Part shown: one piece after another, positions 55,019 through 64,000 of the stretch
Layout of the letters: each line of letters begins with the position of its first letter
Position numbering within the stretch: position 1 is the stretch's first letter
NCBI RefSeq assembly: GCF_016748675.1
Contig: NZ_CP051534.1
Location: 372,001-436,000, forward strand
DNA: 64,000 nucleotides
From: Helicobacter pylori
GTDB lineage: Bacteria; Campylobacterota; Campylobacteria; Campylobacterales; Helicobacteraceae
Reading direction: 5' to 3'
Program-made: the position numbers and the translations under genes
The notes under the pieces: generated by a model
Told to the model about the DNA's origin: nothing
Database searches by the model: none
What the model saw: the letters and a program-made list of their open reading frames with translations, nothing else

Positions 55019-55763
55019 AATGCCCAAAGGAATTCAAAAAACTGAAACCAGCGAAAAAAATATAGAAAAGGTTTTGAACGCCTATGATAAGCAACAACAC
55101 CACCATCAAGACGATCTCGCTATCCAGTATTTACCGGCCGTGCGTGCTATGGCGTTTCGTTTAAAAGAGCGCTTGCCCAGCTCTATTGATTTTAACGATC
55201 TGGTTTCTATTGGCACTGAAGAATTGATTAAATTAGCCAGGCGTTATGAGAGCGCGTTAAACGATTCTTTTTGGGGGTATGCTAAAACTCGTGTCAATGG
55301 GGCGATGCTAGATTATTTGCGTTCTTTAGATGTGATTTCTCGCTCTAGCAGGAAACTCATTAAAAGCATTGATATTGAAATTACCAAATACCTTAATGAG
55401 CATGGGAAAGAGCCTAGCGATGCGTATTTAGCGCAAACTTTAGGCGAAAATATTGAAAAGATTAGAGAAGCTAAAACGGCCTCAGATATTTATGCGTTAG
55501 TGCCAATAGATGAGCAATTCAATGCGATTGAGCAAGATGAAATCACTAAAAAAATTGAAGCAGAAGAGCTGTTAGAGCATGTCCAAAAAGTATTGAATCA
55601 AATGAGCGAAAGAGAGCAAATCCTTATCCAGCTTTATTACTTTGAAGAGTTGAATTTGAGCGAGATCAAAGAGATTTTAGGCATTACTGAATCGCGCATT
55701 TCTCAAATCATTAAAGAAGTGATTAAAAAGGTGCGTAAATCCTTAGGAGTGGATCATGGCTGA
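54996..55763 (+). CDS. fliA: Flagellar sigma factor FliA (sigma-28)
   Basis: Directs RNA polymerase to late (class 3) flagellar promoters. The 255 residues show region 2 (LVSIGTEELIKLARRY) and region 4 helix-turn-helix (LNLSEIKEILGITESRISQIIKEV). Starts at ATG 54996, 55005, 55008 or 55020 are in frame; the last begins MPKGIQKTE after the upstream gene has ended and is a plausible true start. Downstream fliM is overlapped by eight bases. The anti-sigma factor FlgM is not in this window. Confidence 0.95.
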   Translation: MILMMENRMPKGIQKTETSEKNIEKVLNAYDKQQHHHQDDLAIQYLPAVRAMAFRLKERLPSSIDFNDLVSIGTEELIKLARRYESALNDSFWGYAKTRVNGAMLDYLRSLDVISRSSRKLIKSIDIEITKYLNEHGKEPSDAYLAQTLGENIEKIREAKTASDIYALVPIDEQFNAIEQDEITKKIEAEELLEHVQKVLNQMSEREQILIQLYYFEELNLSEIKEILGITESRISQIIKEVIKKVRKSLGVDHG

Positions 55764-56820
55764 TATTTTAAGCCAAGAAGAAATTGATGCGCTTTTAGAA
55801 GTTGTTGATGAGAATGTGGATATTCAAAATGTCCAAAAAAAGGATATTATCCCGCAGCGCAGCGTAACCCTCTATGATTTCAAACGCCCTAATCGTGTGA
55901 GTAAGGAGCAATTGCGCTCTTTTAGGAGTATCCATGATAAAATGGCTAGGAATCTTTCTAGTCAAATTTCTTCTATCATGCGTTCTATTGTAGAGATTCA
56001 GCTCCATAGCGTGGATCAAATGACTTATGGCGAATTTTTGATGAGTTTGCCTAGCCCTACAAGTTTTAATGTCTTTTCCATGAAGCCTATGGGAGGAACA
56101 GGGGTTTTAGAAATCAATCCTAGCATCGCTTTCCCTATGATTGACAGGCTATTAGGGGGCAAGGGGAGCGCGTATGATCAAAACAGGGAGTTTAGCGATA
56201 TTGAATTGAATTTATTGGATACGATTTTACGCCAGGTGATGCAAATTTTAAAAGAAGTGTGGTCGCCCGTGGTGGAGATGTTTCCTACCATTGACGCTAA
56301 AGAATCCAGCGCAAATGTGGTCCAAATTGTCGCTCAAAATGAAATTTCTATCATGGTGGTTTTAGAGATTATCATTGGGCATAGCCGTGGGATGATGAAT
56401 ATTTGTTACCCGGTGATTTCCATTGAGAGCATTCTTTCTAAAATGGGGAGTAGGGATTTGATGCTTTCAGAGACGAACTCCAAAAAGAGCCGTAATAAGG
56501 AATTGCAAGCGCTATTGAGCGGGGTGAGCGTGGATATGATCGTGTTTTTGGGCGCGGTGGAATTGAGTTTGAAAGAAATGTTGGATTTAGATGTGGGGGA
56601 TACTATCCGGTTGAACAAGATCGCTAATGATGAAGTGAGCGTTTATGTGCATAAAAAAAAGCGTTATTTAGCGAGCGTGGGGTTTCAAGGGTATAGGAAA
56701 ACCATTCAAATTAAAGAAGTGATCTATAGCGAAAAAGAACGCACTAAAGAAATTTTAGAAATGCTAGAAGAACAGCGCAGAGGCAAAGTGGGCGATATTA
56801 TGAAAATAGAAGAAGAGTGA
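55756..56820 (+). CDS. fliM: Flagellar motor switch protein FliM
   Basis: A 354-residue C-ring protein that binds phospho-CheY. The N-terminal CheY-binding peptide is LSQEEIDALLEVVD, followed by the middle CheC-like domain with LEINPSIAFPMIDRLLGG, and a C-terminal SpoA domain (LDVGDTIRLNKIA). Start ATG overlaps fliA. Works with FliY and, elsewhere, FliG and FliN. Confidence 0.97.
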   Translation: MADILSQEEIDALLEVVDENVDIQNVQKKDIIPQRSVTLYDFKRPNRVSKEQLRSFRSIHDKMARNLSSQISSIMRSIVEIQLHSVDQMTYGEFLMSLPSPTSFNVFSMKPMGGTGVLEINPSIAFPMIDRLLGGKGSAYDQNREFSDIELNLLDTILRQVMQILKEVWSPVVEMFPTIDAKESSANVVQIVAQNEISIMVVLEIIIGHSRGMMNICYPVISIESILSKMGSRDLMLSETNSKKSRNKELQALLSGVSVDMIVFLGAVELSLKEMLDLDVGDTIRLNKIANDEVSVYVHKKKRYLASVGFQGYRKTIQIKEVIYSEKERTKEILEMLEEQRRGKVGDIMKIEEE

Positions 56821-56823
56821 GAA

Positions 56824-57687
56824 ATGCAAGATTTTATTAAGATTTTTATTCAAGAGGTTGTCTCTACTTTAGAAGGGTTAGTGGGTAAGGCTCCAAGCGT
56901 GGGATTAGAAAAAGAAATTTCTAGTAGTGAAGAATCTTTTTTGAAATTAATCAGTGCGCCTTATGCAAGGGTTAAGATTAGCGCGATTGAAAAAGAAGAG
57001 AGCTCTATTGAATTACTGGCTCCGGTGGATTTAGTTACCGCTTTAAGCGATTTGATGCTAGGAGGTGAGGGGGCGAGTAAGGAAGAAATGGATAATGACG
57101 ATTTAGACGCTTTTAAAGAAATGGCTTCTAATATTTTTGGCGCGATCGCTACAAGCTTGAAGTCTCAAGAATTGCTCCCCAAACTCAATTTCACCACCAC
57201 GAACGCTGAAATTGCTAAGGAGCTTCCTAAAAAAGAAGATTACGCTAAGGCGATGGTGTTTTCTTTTAAAATGGAAGCCATCAAAGAAAGCCAAATCGTT
57301 TTATTGATCACTTCAGCGTTTGAGGGCCAATTTGAAAAAATGCATCAAGAAGAAAAAGAAGAAACGACAAAAAGCGCTACTGAAGAGACTAAAACCCATG
57401 ACGCGTCTTTAGAAAACATAGAAATCCGCAATATCAGCATGCTTTTAGACGTGAAATTGAACGTTAAGGTGCGTATTGGGCAAAAAAAGATGATTTTAAA
57501 AGATGTGGTTTCTATGGATATAGGGAGCGTGGTAGAGTTGGATCAATTGGTGAATGACCCTTTGGAAATTCTTGTAGATGACAAGGTGATCGCTAAGGGC
57601 GAAGTGGTGATCGTGGATGGGAATTTTGGCATTCAGATCACGGATATTGGCACTAAAAAAGAACGCTTAGAGCAACTGAAAAATTAA
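56824..57687 (+). CDS. fliY: Flagellar switch protein FliY
   Basis: A 287-residue switch component with a CheC/FliM-like middle region (ALSDLMLGGEG, ALLEM type; about 70-180) and a C-terminal SpoA/FliN domain (LLDVKLNVKVRIGQKKM ... MDIGSVVELDQLVNDPLEILVDDK in parts). It lacks a clear N-terminal CheY-binding peptide. H. pylori has both FliY and FliN. Four bases separate it from fliM. Confidence 0.93.
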   Translation: MQDFIKIFIQEVVSTLEGLVGKAPSVGLEKEISSSEESFLKLISAPYARVKISAIEKEESSIELLAPVDLVTALSDLMLGGEGASKEEMDNDDLDAFKEMASNIFGAIATSLKSQELLPKLNFTTTNAEIAKELPKKEDYAKAMVFSFKMEAIKESQIVLLITSAFEGQFEKMHQEEKEETTKSATEETKTHDASLENIEIRNISMLLDVKLNVKVRIGQKKMILKDVVSMDIGSVVELDQLVNDPLEILVDDKVIAKGEVVIVDGNFGIQITDIGTKKERLEQLKN

Positions 57688-57695
57688 ACCATTAA

Positions 57696-58744
<1,049 letters not shown>

Positions 58745-58764
58745 GCTAGCTTTTTTAAAACCTT

Positions 58765-59217
58765 TTAACATTCACTCTCTTGGCATTCTTTACACCACAC
58801 AAACATTTTCATGTCATGGCTGATCAGCTTGGCTTGATATTTTTTAACGACTTCATTCTGGCGGTTTTCAATTTCAGGGTCTGCAAATTCAATGATCTTA
58901 CCGCAATGCAAACAAATGATGTGATCATGGTGTTCTTTAGCCGCAATTTCATAACGCCGGCCGCTTTTTGAAGTCTCTAAAACGCAGATAAAATTTTCTT
59001 TTTCTAAGAAATTCAAAATGCGATAGACTGAAGAAATGCTGGTGTTTTTGTCCTTTTGGCGGATAGAATGCGTGATTTCTTCAGGGCTTAGGTGTGTGCC
59101 GCTGCGATACAAAACGCTCACCACTTCTTCTCTTTGTTTTGAATTTTTGAGTCCGTTTTTTTTGATAGACATCCTCAAGCGCTCTAAAATAGATTCTAAA
59201 GTTTCTAATCTTTTCAT
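58765..59217 (-). CDS. fur: Ferric uptake regulator Fur
   Basis: A 150-residue iron-dependent repressor that in H. pylori also represses some genes as apo-Fur. It has an N-terminal winged-helix (THLSPEEITHSIRQ, ISSVYRILNFLE) and metal sites HHDHIICLHCGKIIEF and the C-terminal WCKECQESEC (second cysteine pair). The eight-residue-longer N-terminus (MKRLETLESIL) is typical of Helicobacter Fur. Its own promoter contains an AT-rich palindrome, matching known autoregulation. Confidence 0.97.
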   Translation of the reverse strand: MKRLETLESILERLRMSIKKNGLKNSKQREEVVSVLYRSGTHLSPEEITHSIRQKDKNTSISSVYRILNFLEKENFICVLETSKSGRRYEIAAKEHHDHIICLHCGKIIEFADPEIENRQNEVVKKYQAKLISHDMKMFVWCKECQESEC

Positions 59218-59260
59218 GCTGATATTTCCCTTATCCGTAAAATGATTTTTATAACTAGAA

Positions 59261-59280
59261 TATTATTATACAATAATAAT
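59261..59280 (-). promoter_or_regulatory. Fur-type operator overlapping the fur -10 box
   Basis: Near-palindrome TATTATTATACAATAATAAT, resembling the TAATAATnATTATTA box of H. pylori holo-Fur. The minus-strand -10 TATAAT (complement of 59265-59270) lies within it, and another AT-rich block (about 59302-59330) upstream could be a second site. Positions are my reading; autoregulation of fur is established. Confidence 0.6.
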
Positions 59281-59376
59281 GCGATGAAACATAGATAAAA
59301 CTCATTATTATTTTAATTTAATCAAAAAATATTGATTTTTTATTACCATTGTCGCATTTTAATGTAACTTATAAGA

Positions 59377-60552
59377 TCAATTTCTTATTTTATCAAGCCA
59401 TTCTAAAAGGGTTTTTTCAAACCCTATGCCTTGAGAAGAAACCAAATTGAGGGGTTTTTCCAAATAATCTTGTTTGACATAGCCGTTATAATCATGCGGA
59501 TAAAGGTAGTCTTTAGCGTTAGGCAGCAGGTGTTTAGGAATGGGGTAGAGTGAGCCTTTTTGAACGCAATCCAAAGCCTGATTGATCGCTCTATAAGCCG
59601 TGTTAGACTTGGGCGAACAAGCCAGATAAATCACGCACTGGCTTAAAATGATGCGCGCTTCAGGGTAGCCGATTTGTTTGACTGAAAACAAGCAAGAAGC
59701 GGCTAAATTAAGGGCGTTTGGGTTAGCGTTACCAATATCTTCGCTCGCAAAAATCACCAGCCTTCTGGCGATAAATTCTGGGTTTTCCCCACTAGCAATC
59801 AAGCGTGCCAGATAATAGATGGAAGCGTTTTCATCGCTCCCTCTTAAAGATTTGATTAACGCGCTAGTGAGGTTATAATGCGTATCATCGCTATAAGATC
59901 CGTCATTTAGGCTATGGGGCCGTAAGGATTTGAGCGTTTTTAAAGTGATAGGATTTTCTATTTTAGCGCTCAAATCTAAGAGGTTTAATAACGCTCTGGC
60001 ATCGCCGGTGCTGTTGTTTAAAAGATAGGTTTTAGCGTCAGGCTCTATTTGTTTTTTGAGTAATGTTAAAGCCTTAGCGCAAAGCCTGTCTAAATCGCTC
60101 TTGTTTAGGGGGGTTAATTCAAAAATAAAACTTCTTGAGCGGATCGCATGGCTTAGGCTGTAATTAGGATCTTGCGTGCTAGCCCCTAAGATTAAAGCGT
60201 GATCTTTTTCCATAATGGGGAGTAAAAATTCTTGTTGGGTTTTATTCAATCTGTGGGTTTCATCAATAAAAACAACGGGTTTTAAAAGGGTGTTTTGGTA
60301 ATTTTTAAGCTTAAGGCGCAAATCCTCTAGCTTAAAATCTGTCGCATTGAATAAAAGAATGGGGCGCTCTAGCATGTGGGCGATGATTTGAGCCAGGCTT
60401 GTTTTACCCACGCCAGGAGGGCCATAGAAAAAGACATGGGGGAAGTGTTTGGATTGTAGGGCTTTAAATAAGGGGGCGTCTTTCCCTATTAAATGCTCTT
60501 GGCCTAAAAAATCTTCTAGGCTTTTTGGGTTTAAAAGCGCAGTCAGGCTCAT
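59377..60552 (-). CDS. rarA: RarA/MgsA-family replication-associated recombination ATPase
   Basis: A 391-residue AAA+ clamp-loader-like protein acting at stalled forks. Walker A is YGPPGVGKTSLAQ (about 43-55), Walker B VFIDETHRLNKTQ, sensor ILGASTQDPNYS, and the C-terminal MgsA region YLARLIASGENPEFIARRL and SEDIGNANP. It is the third gene of the heat-shock operon cbpA-hspR, overlapping hspR by four bases, as known for this locus (HP1026). Confidence 0.93.
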   Translation of the reverse strand: MSLTALLNPKSLEDFLGQEHLIGKDAPLFKALQSKHFPHVFFYGPPGVGKTSLAQIIAHMLERPILLFNATDFKLEDLRLKLKNYQNTLLKPVVFIDETHRLNKTQQEFLLPIMEKDHALILGASTQDPNYSLSHAIRSRSFIFELTPLNKSDLDRLCAKALTLLKKQIEPDAKTYLLNNSTGDARALLNLLDLSAKIENPITLKTLKSLRPHSLNDGSYSDDTHYNLTSALIKSLRGSDENASIYYLARLIASGENPEFIARRLVIFASEDIGNANPNALNLAASCLFSVKQIGYPEARIILSQCVIYLACSPKSNTAYRAINQALDCVQKGSLYPIPKHLLPNAKDYLYPHDYNGYVKQDYLEKPLNLVSSQGIGFEKTLLEWLDKIRN

Positions 60553-60920
60553 TTTTTAAATAAAATCAATTCGTAAAAATTCGTAGGGGTGTTTAAATTT
60601 TTCGTTGGGGTTTTGGTGTTTTTAGAGTGTTTTTGCAGAGCGTCTTGCAGTTCTTTATTGAGATTGTCTAATTCATCAAGCTTTTCTTTTAAGCGCAAGA
60701 TAATATCCACGCCCGCTAGATTAACCCCCATATCCCTTGTAAGGCGTAAAATCGTTTTGATTTTGTCCATGTCTCGTTGGGAATACAAGCGCATTTTCCC
60801 ATCAGTCCTGCTAGGCTCTATCAAACCCTCTTTTTCGTATTGGCGCAAGGTTTGAGGGTGCACGCCTAAGATTTTAGCCACAACGCTGATCAAATAAAGC
60901 GGTTCATCATAATCGTACAC
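60549..60920 (-). CDS. hspR: Heat-shock repressor HspR (MerR family)
   Basis: A 123-residue repressor of chaperone genes (groES-groEL, hrcA-grpE-dnaK and its own operon). The N-terminal MerR helix-turn-helix shows PLYLISVVAKILGVHPQTLRQYEKEG, followed by RLYSQRDMDKI, then a coiled-coil (about 75-100). It lies between cbpA and rarA and probably acts at the HAIR-like site upstream of cbpA. Confidence 0.95.
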   Translation of the reverse strand: MYDYDEPLYLISVVAKILGVHPQTLRQYEKEGLIEPSRTDGKMRLYSQRDMDKIKTILRLTRDMGVNLAGVDIILRLKEKLDELDNLNKELQDALQKHSKNTKTPTKNLNTPTNFYELILFKK

Positions 60921-60929
60921 GATTCCTCC

Positions 60930-61796
60930 TTACAATTCTTTTTCTAATAACGCTTTTAACTCATTAGAAAGCGTTTCCGTTTTAGGCAAGATCAAACGAG
61001 CTTGCAAATACAAATCCCCCACATGCGAAGTTTTTCTGTTTTTAATCCCTTTTTCTTTGATGCGGAATTTTTGCATCGCTTTGGTGTTAGGGGGAATGGT
61101 TAGGGTTAAGGTTTTATGCCAAGTAGCGATTTCAATTTTCCCTCCAAAAAGAGCCGTTTTTAAGGGTAAATCAAAGATTTGGGTAATATCGTCTTTCTCG
61201 CGCCTGTAAATTTCATCTTCTTCAATATGGATCTCTAAGAGCAAATCGCCCCTGCCCGTTCGCCCCGTTTTCCCTTTGTTGCGAACCCTGATTTTTTCGC
61301 CCTCTTCCACGCCGATAGGGATTTTAAGGCTAAAAGTCTCATTATTGACGCTCACTTGTTTTTTATTGCCTAAAAGGGTGTCTAAAACAGAGACATTTAA
61401 AGTGGCGGTTATGTCTAAATTTTCAGGGGCGAAATTGGAAAAATTGAAGCCAGAAAAGCCTTGCGAGTTTTGAGAAAATCTTTGCGAAAAGCCTCCTTTC
61501 CCAAAAATAGAGCTTAAAATATCGTCTAAGTCTTCACTAGGACCACGGCTTCTGGCAAAATCGCTGAAATTCTGCCCCCCAAACATGTTGTCGCCAAATT
61601 GATCGTATTGGCGGCGTTTTTCTTCGTCGCTCAAAATTTCATAAGCGGCGTTGATTTCTTTGAATTTTTCTTCGGCTTCTTTGGTTTTATTCAAATCCGG
61701 GTGGTATTGTCGGGCTAAACGGCGGTAGGATTTTTTGATTTCATCTTGGCTGGCGTTTTCGCTCACGTTTAAAGTTTGGTATAAACTCTTACTCAT
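60930..61796 (-). CDS. cbpA: DnaJ-like co-chaperone CbpA
   Basis: A 288-residue type II Hsp40: N-terminal J domain with the HPD motif (about 32-34, in QYHPDLNKT), a glycine/phenylalanine-rich linker ([16 protein letters not shown]), and C-terminal substrate-binding barrels, lacking the zinc-finger of DnaJ. Reported in H. pylori to bind HspR and modulate repression. First gene of the operon. Confidence 0.95.
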   Translation of the reverse strand: MSKSLYQTLNVSENASQDEIKKSYRRLARQYHPDLNKTKEAEEKFKEINAAYEILSDEEKRRQYDQFGDNMFGGQNFSDFARSRGPSEDLDDILSSIFGKGGFSQRFSQNSQGFSGFNFSNFAPENLDITATLNVSVLDTLLGNKKQVSVNNETFSLKIPIGVEEGEKIRVRNKGKTGRTGRGDLLLEIHIEEDEIYRREKDDITQIFDLPLKTALFGGKIEIATWHKTLTLTIPPNTKAMQKFRIKEKGIKNRKTSHVGDLYLQARLILPKTETLSNELKALLEKEL

Positions 61797-61838
61797 GAAT
61801 CACCTTTAAAATAATTTTATTAGAATACTATCATAAAT

Positions 61839-61859
61839 CTTTAGTGTTAGTCAATCAAG
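61839..61859 (-). promoter_or_regulatory. HAIR-like operator for HspR upstream of cbpA
   Basis: Minus strand CTTGATT-N7-ACTAAAG, which fits the HAIR consensus CTTGAGT-N7-ACTCAAG at 12 of 14 arm bases with exact spacing. It lies 43 bases upstream of the cbpA ATG, where HspR is known to bind this operon's promoter in H. pylori. Confidence 0.65.
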
Positions 61860-61963
61860 TTTATTGATAATGTTTAGTGGTCATTGAGATTTTAAACCCG
61901 TTTCAGCGCAATTAAAAGGAATTTTCATTAAAATACTAGGTTTAAATCCACGATGAGTTTTTA

Positions 61964-63214
61964 ATGCAATATAAGAAAAATAAGAAAAGATATTATCATT
62001 TAGCGTTAGGGATCCTTTTTTGTAATGGTCTGTCTTTGAAAGCTTTAGAAATTGCCGTCAAACCTTTTGGCTATCTGGGGCTATTGTATAATCAGGGGAC
62101 GCAAAAAAACCCTCACAGCTATGTGGGGGCTTTAGCGCGTCTTGGGGTGGATTTTTCTTATAGCAATGGGTGGTCCTTTGGTATTGGAGCGATTGGGGCT
62201 TGGAATATTTATAACAAACAGCGTTTGGCTAACCTTTACATCAGTCTAGGGAATTTTTTTGGTAACCCTAACAACGTTAAACCTTATTTGAGCGCTGGCG
62301 ATGTTTCTGATGCGTATCTTCAATACACTAACCAGCGTTTTAAAATCGCTTTAGGGCGTTTCAATACCGATTTTGTGGATTTTGATTGGATAGGGGGCAA
62401 TATTCAAGGGATCTCTGTGGCTTTTAAGCAAAATTCCATGCGTTATTTTGGGATTTTTATGGATAGCATGCTTTATAATGGGCATCAGATCAATAAAGAG
62501 CAAGGGAATCGGATCGCCACTTCCCTAAACGCTCTAGCGTCTTATGATCCTGTGTCTAAACGCTTGTATGTAGGGGGGGAAGTGTTTGTTTTAGGAGCAG
62601 AATACAGGCATGAAAATCTTAAAGTGGTGCCTTTTATTTTAACGGACACCCGCTTGCCTTTGCCCACCCAAAACATTTTAGTGCAAGTGGGGGGTAAGTT
62701 GGAGTATGACGCTTCTTTAGCTAAGGGTTTCACTTCGCGCACTCTAGTGCATGGCATGTATCAATACGGCAACACTGATGCGGCTACAAGCGCTAAAAAT
62801 GCCGGCTTGTTTTTGATCGATCAAACTTTTAAATACCAAATTTTTAATTTTGGAACGGGTTTTTATATCGTTCCAGCAAGGAACAATAAGGGCTATCTAT
62901 GGACTTTTAACGACAGGACTAAATTCTATGGCCGTGGGATCAATGTGCCCGGTGTGCCAGCGATTTATTTTGCTAATTCTAGCATTTCAGGCTATGTTTT
63001 TTTAGGGCTTAAGACTAAAAGGGTGCGTTTAGACGCGATGGTGGCTTTTGGGGATTATCAAGAATATTCTTTAATGAGCAGTTTTAGGGTTTGGACTTAT
63101 AGGGATTTGTCTTTTGATATGGGTGGGGGGTATGTGTATGCTTATAATTCTAAAGCCACGAGAAAAAGCCTTGGAGATAGCTCTTTTGTCTTTTTTGGGA
63201 AGTTTTTGTTTTAA
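61964..63214 (+). CDS. Outer membrane protein, Hof-like
   Basis: A 416-residue precursor with a basic N-terminus and signal peptide (YHLALGILFCNGLSLKA), strongly aromatic beta-strands and terminal SSFVFFGKFLF. Phrases such as YLQYTNQRFKIALGRFNTDFVDFDW and the late GTGFYI-type strand match the Helicobacter HP_OMP_2 (Hof) family also represented by hofB here. A seven-G tract occurs at 62573-62579. It is divergent from the cbpA operon across 167 bases. I am unsure of its reference-strain counterpart (position HP1023). Confidence 0.82.
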   Translation: MQYKKNKKRYYHLALGILFCNGLSLKALEIAVKPFGYLGLLYNQGTQKNPHSYVGALARLGVDFSYSNGWSFGIGAIGAWNIYNKQRLANLYISLGNFFGNPNNVKPYLSAGDVSDAYLQYTNQRFKIALGRFNTDFVDFDWIGGNIQGISVAFKQNSMRYFGIFMDSMLYNGHQINKEQGNRIATSLNALASYDPVSKRLYVGGEVFVLGAEYRHENLKVVPFILTDTRLPLPTQNILVQVGGKLEYDASLAKGFTSRTLVHGMYQYGNTDAATSAKNAGLFLIDQTFKYQIFNFGTGFYIVPARNNKGYLWTFNDRTKFYGRGINVPGVPAIYFANSSISGYVFLGLKTKRVRLDAMVAFGDYQEYSLMSSFRVWTYRDLSFDMGGGYVYAYNSKATRKSLGDSSFVFFGKFLF

Positions 63215-63259
63215 AAAATACCATTTCTACAATTAATAGTGAAGAGTTTGCAATAAAGT

Positions 63260-63274
63260 AAGCGGTAATTTCTT
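63260..63274 (+). repeat. Intergenic motif AAGCGGTAATTTCTT, third copy
   Basis: Perfect match to the reverse of the element after rimP and one base different from that after waaL. It lies 45 bases past the OMP stop and is followed by a T-run, between two convergent genes. Confidence 0.5.
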
Positions 63275-63319
63275 TTTTTAAAAATCAATATTAAAAGAAG
63301 TTTTTGTTTTAAAAATGTT

Positions 63320-64000
63320 TTAAGAAATTCTTTTAAAATCAGGTTTTTGTGTTTTTTTAGGGAAAAAAGCTTTTTTAAACTCAGGCTCCCATAGTTTGAT
63401 CACGCCATGGTGGGTCATCTGGTGCATATTGACTAAACGCATGTTTAAAAGAGCCTTTTCTTTAGCTTCGCTATCGCTCAAATCTTCTTTAATTTTGAAC
63501 GCTTGAATGATCTGTTCCCACAGCTCATGCTCTTTAGCGTCTTCGTTTAAAAAATCTTTATAGTTGAAGCCGCCAATCCCTTTAACCCCCTTAATATTAT
63601 CCCCCTTATCCCCCACAACGCACTGGTAATAAGCAAAAAAATGAGCCTCTTTTTGACTCACATTAAAAAAGGCGTTTGTTTTCAAGTTGAAATGAGAACC
63701 TCTATTGGAATACAAAATATCCTTATCCATGCTGGCTATCACATAATTGTTGGGGTCTTTCTTTTTGTAAAAAGAGATAATATCATCGGCTTCATATTCA
63801 AAACAATGTTCGCCCTGGATTTTAGCCCCTTTTTTTAGGGGGTATTTTTCCACCAAAGCGATTTTGAGAGCTTTTAAAAGGGATCTAAAATCTTCATCAA
63901 ATTGGTGGCGTTTTTGTTTGTAATGATCGCACAGCTGGTAGCGGAAACTCTCTCTGCCCCTAGTGATAAAAAAGAGCGTTTTAGAGCAACGGGTTTTGCG
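63320..64000 (-). CDS. 5'-3' exonuclease / FEN-like nuclease (N-terminus outside window)
   Basis: The frame continues to the right edge; within the window at least 227 residues are seen, so any start inside (TTG 63856) is only an artefact. Features of the PolA-type 5' nuclease: CFEYEADDIISFY (acidic metal-binding DD), VIASMDKDILY, then the helix-hairpin region VVGDKGDNIKGVKGIGG. This is a stand-alone exonuclease such as Xni/ExoIX type. HP1022 by order. Confidence 0.85.
   Translation of the reverse strand, partial: RKTRCSKTLFFITRGRESFRYQLCDHYKQKRHQFDEDFRSLLKALKIALVEKYPLKKGAKIQGEHCFEYEADDIISFYKKKDPNNYVIASMDKDILYSNRGSHFNLKTNAFFNVSQKEAHFFAYYQCVVGDKGDNIKGVKGIGGFNYKDFLNEDAKEHELWEQIIQAFKIKEDLSDSEAKEKALLNMRLVNMHQMTHHGVIKLWEPEFKKAFFPKKTQKPDFKRIS

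Overview
The window is Helicobacter chromosome and looks like Helicobacter pylori: AT-rich, tightly packed, with frequent TTG/GTG starts, TATAAT-type -10 boxes and no obvious -35 boxes, and several Hof/Hop-type outer-membrane proteins. It also carries genus-typical genes: nixA, copA/copP, csd4, hsrA, the RepG sRNA locus, and a cbpA-hspR-rarA heat-shock operon. As I remember the reference strain 26695, the gene order matches HP1089 down to HP1022, so HP numbers below are from memory and not from a search. Both ends cut through genes: addB on the left and a 5'-3' exonuclease gene on the right.

Layout. 1-4977 (minus): addB, tktA, ribF, tlyA and a lipoprotein, mostly overlapping or abutting. 5044-13597 (plus): pyrB, outer-membrane protein hofB, an MsbA-type ABC exporter, a lipoprotein, a membrane-anchored Mrr-type nuclease-like protein, an AAA ATPase plus TOPRIM pair, and nixA behind a NikR-type operator. 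13601-16240: a flagellar co-chaperone behind a sigma-54-type promoter, cell-shape carboxypeptidase csd4, and a small frameshifted gene. 16241-22895 (minus): copP, copA, pssA, a doubtful small ORF, ftsH, prmA, cheY. 23186-29237: an OMP, tRNA-Ser(GGA), and a minus-strand cluster of two small proteins, rsmG, queA, tatC, tatB, ruvB, panB.

29386-39969 (plus): three tandem paralogous OMPs, a LytM-like protein with a damaged metal site, minC, lpxC, a TsaB-like protein, thrB, ylxR, infB, rbfA and rimP (envelope, division, then translation factors). 40078-46272: acs (minus), a membrane phosphoesterase, RepG sRNA (minus), orphan regulator hsrA, a roughly 790-base gap with a possible tiny hydrophobic peptide gene, and a DHH phosphoesterase. 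46300-48501: flhA. 48637-58744 (plus): rpsO, waaL, aroQ, an M24 peptidase, folK, then the flagellar block flhF-flhG-(TM protein)-fliA-fliM-fliY, and two small proteins. 58765-61796 (minus): fur, rarA, hspR, cbpA. 61964-64000: a Hof-type OMP and the exonuclease.

Most of this is conserved housekeeping, envelope, motility and metal-homeostasis DNA. The best candidate for an under-described system is 10027-12544: a two-TM Mrr-fold protein followed by an AAA_15-type ATPase and a TOPRIM protein. The last two resemble a split OLD nuclease or a PARIS-like defence pair, and their base composition looks more AT-rich than the neighbours. Other points of interest are the gene broken by a 10-bp duplication at 15652-15931, the RepG locus, a possible type I toxin-like peptide at 44767-44823, and a small intergenic repeat ending several transcription units.
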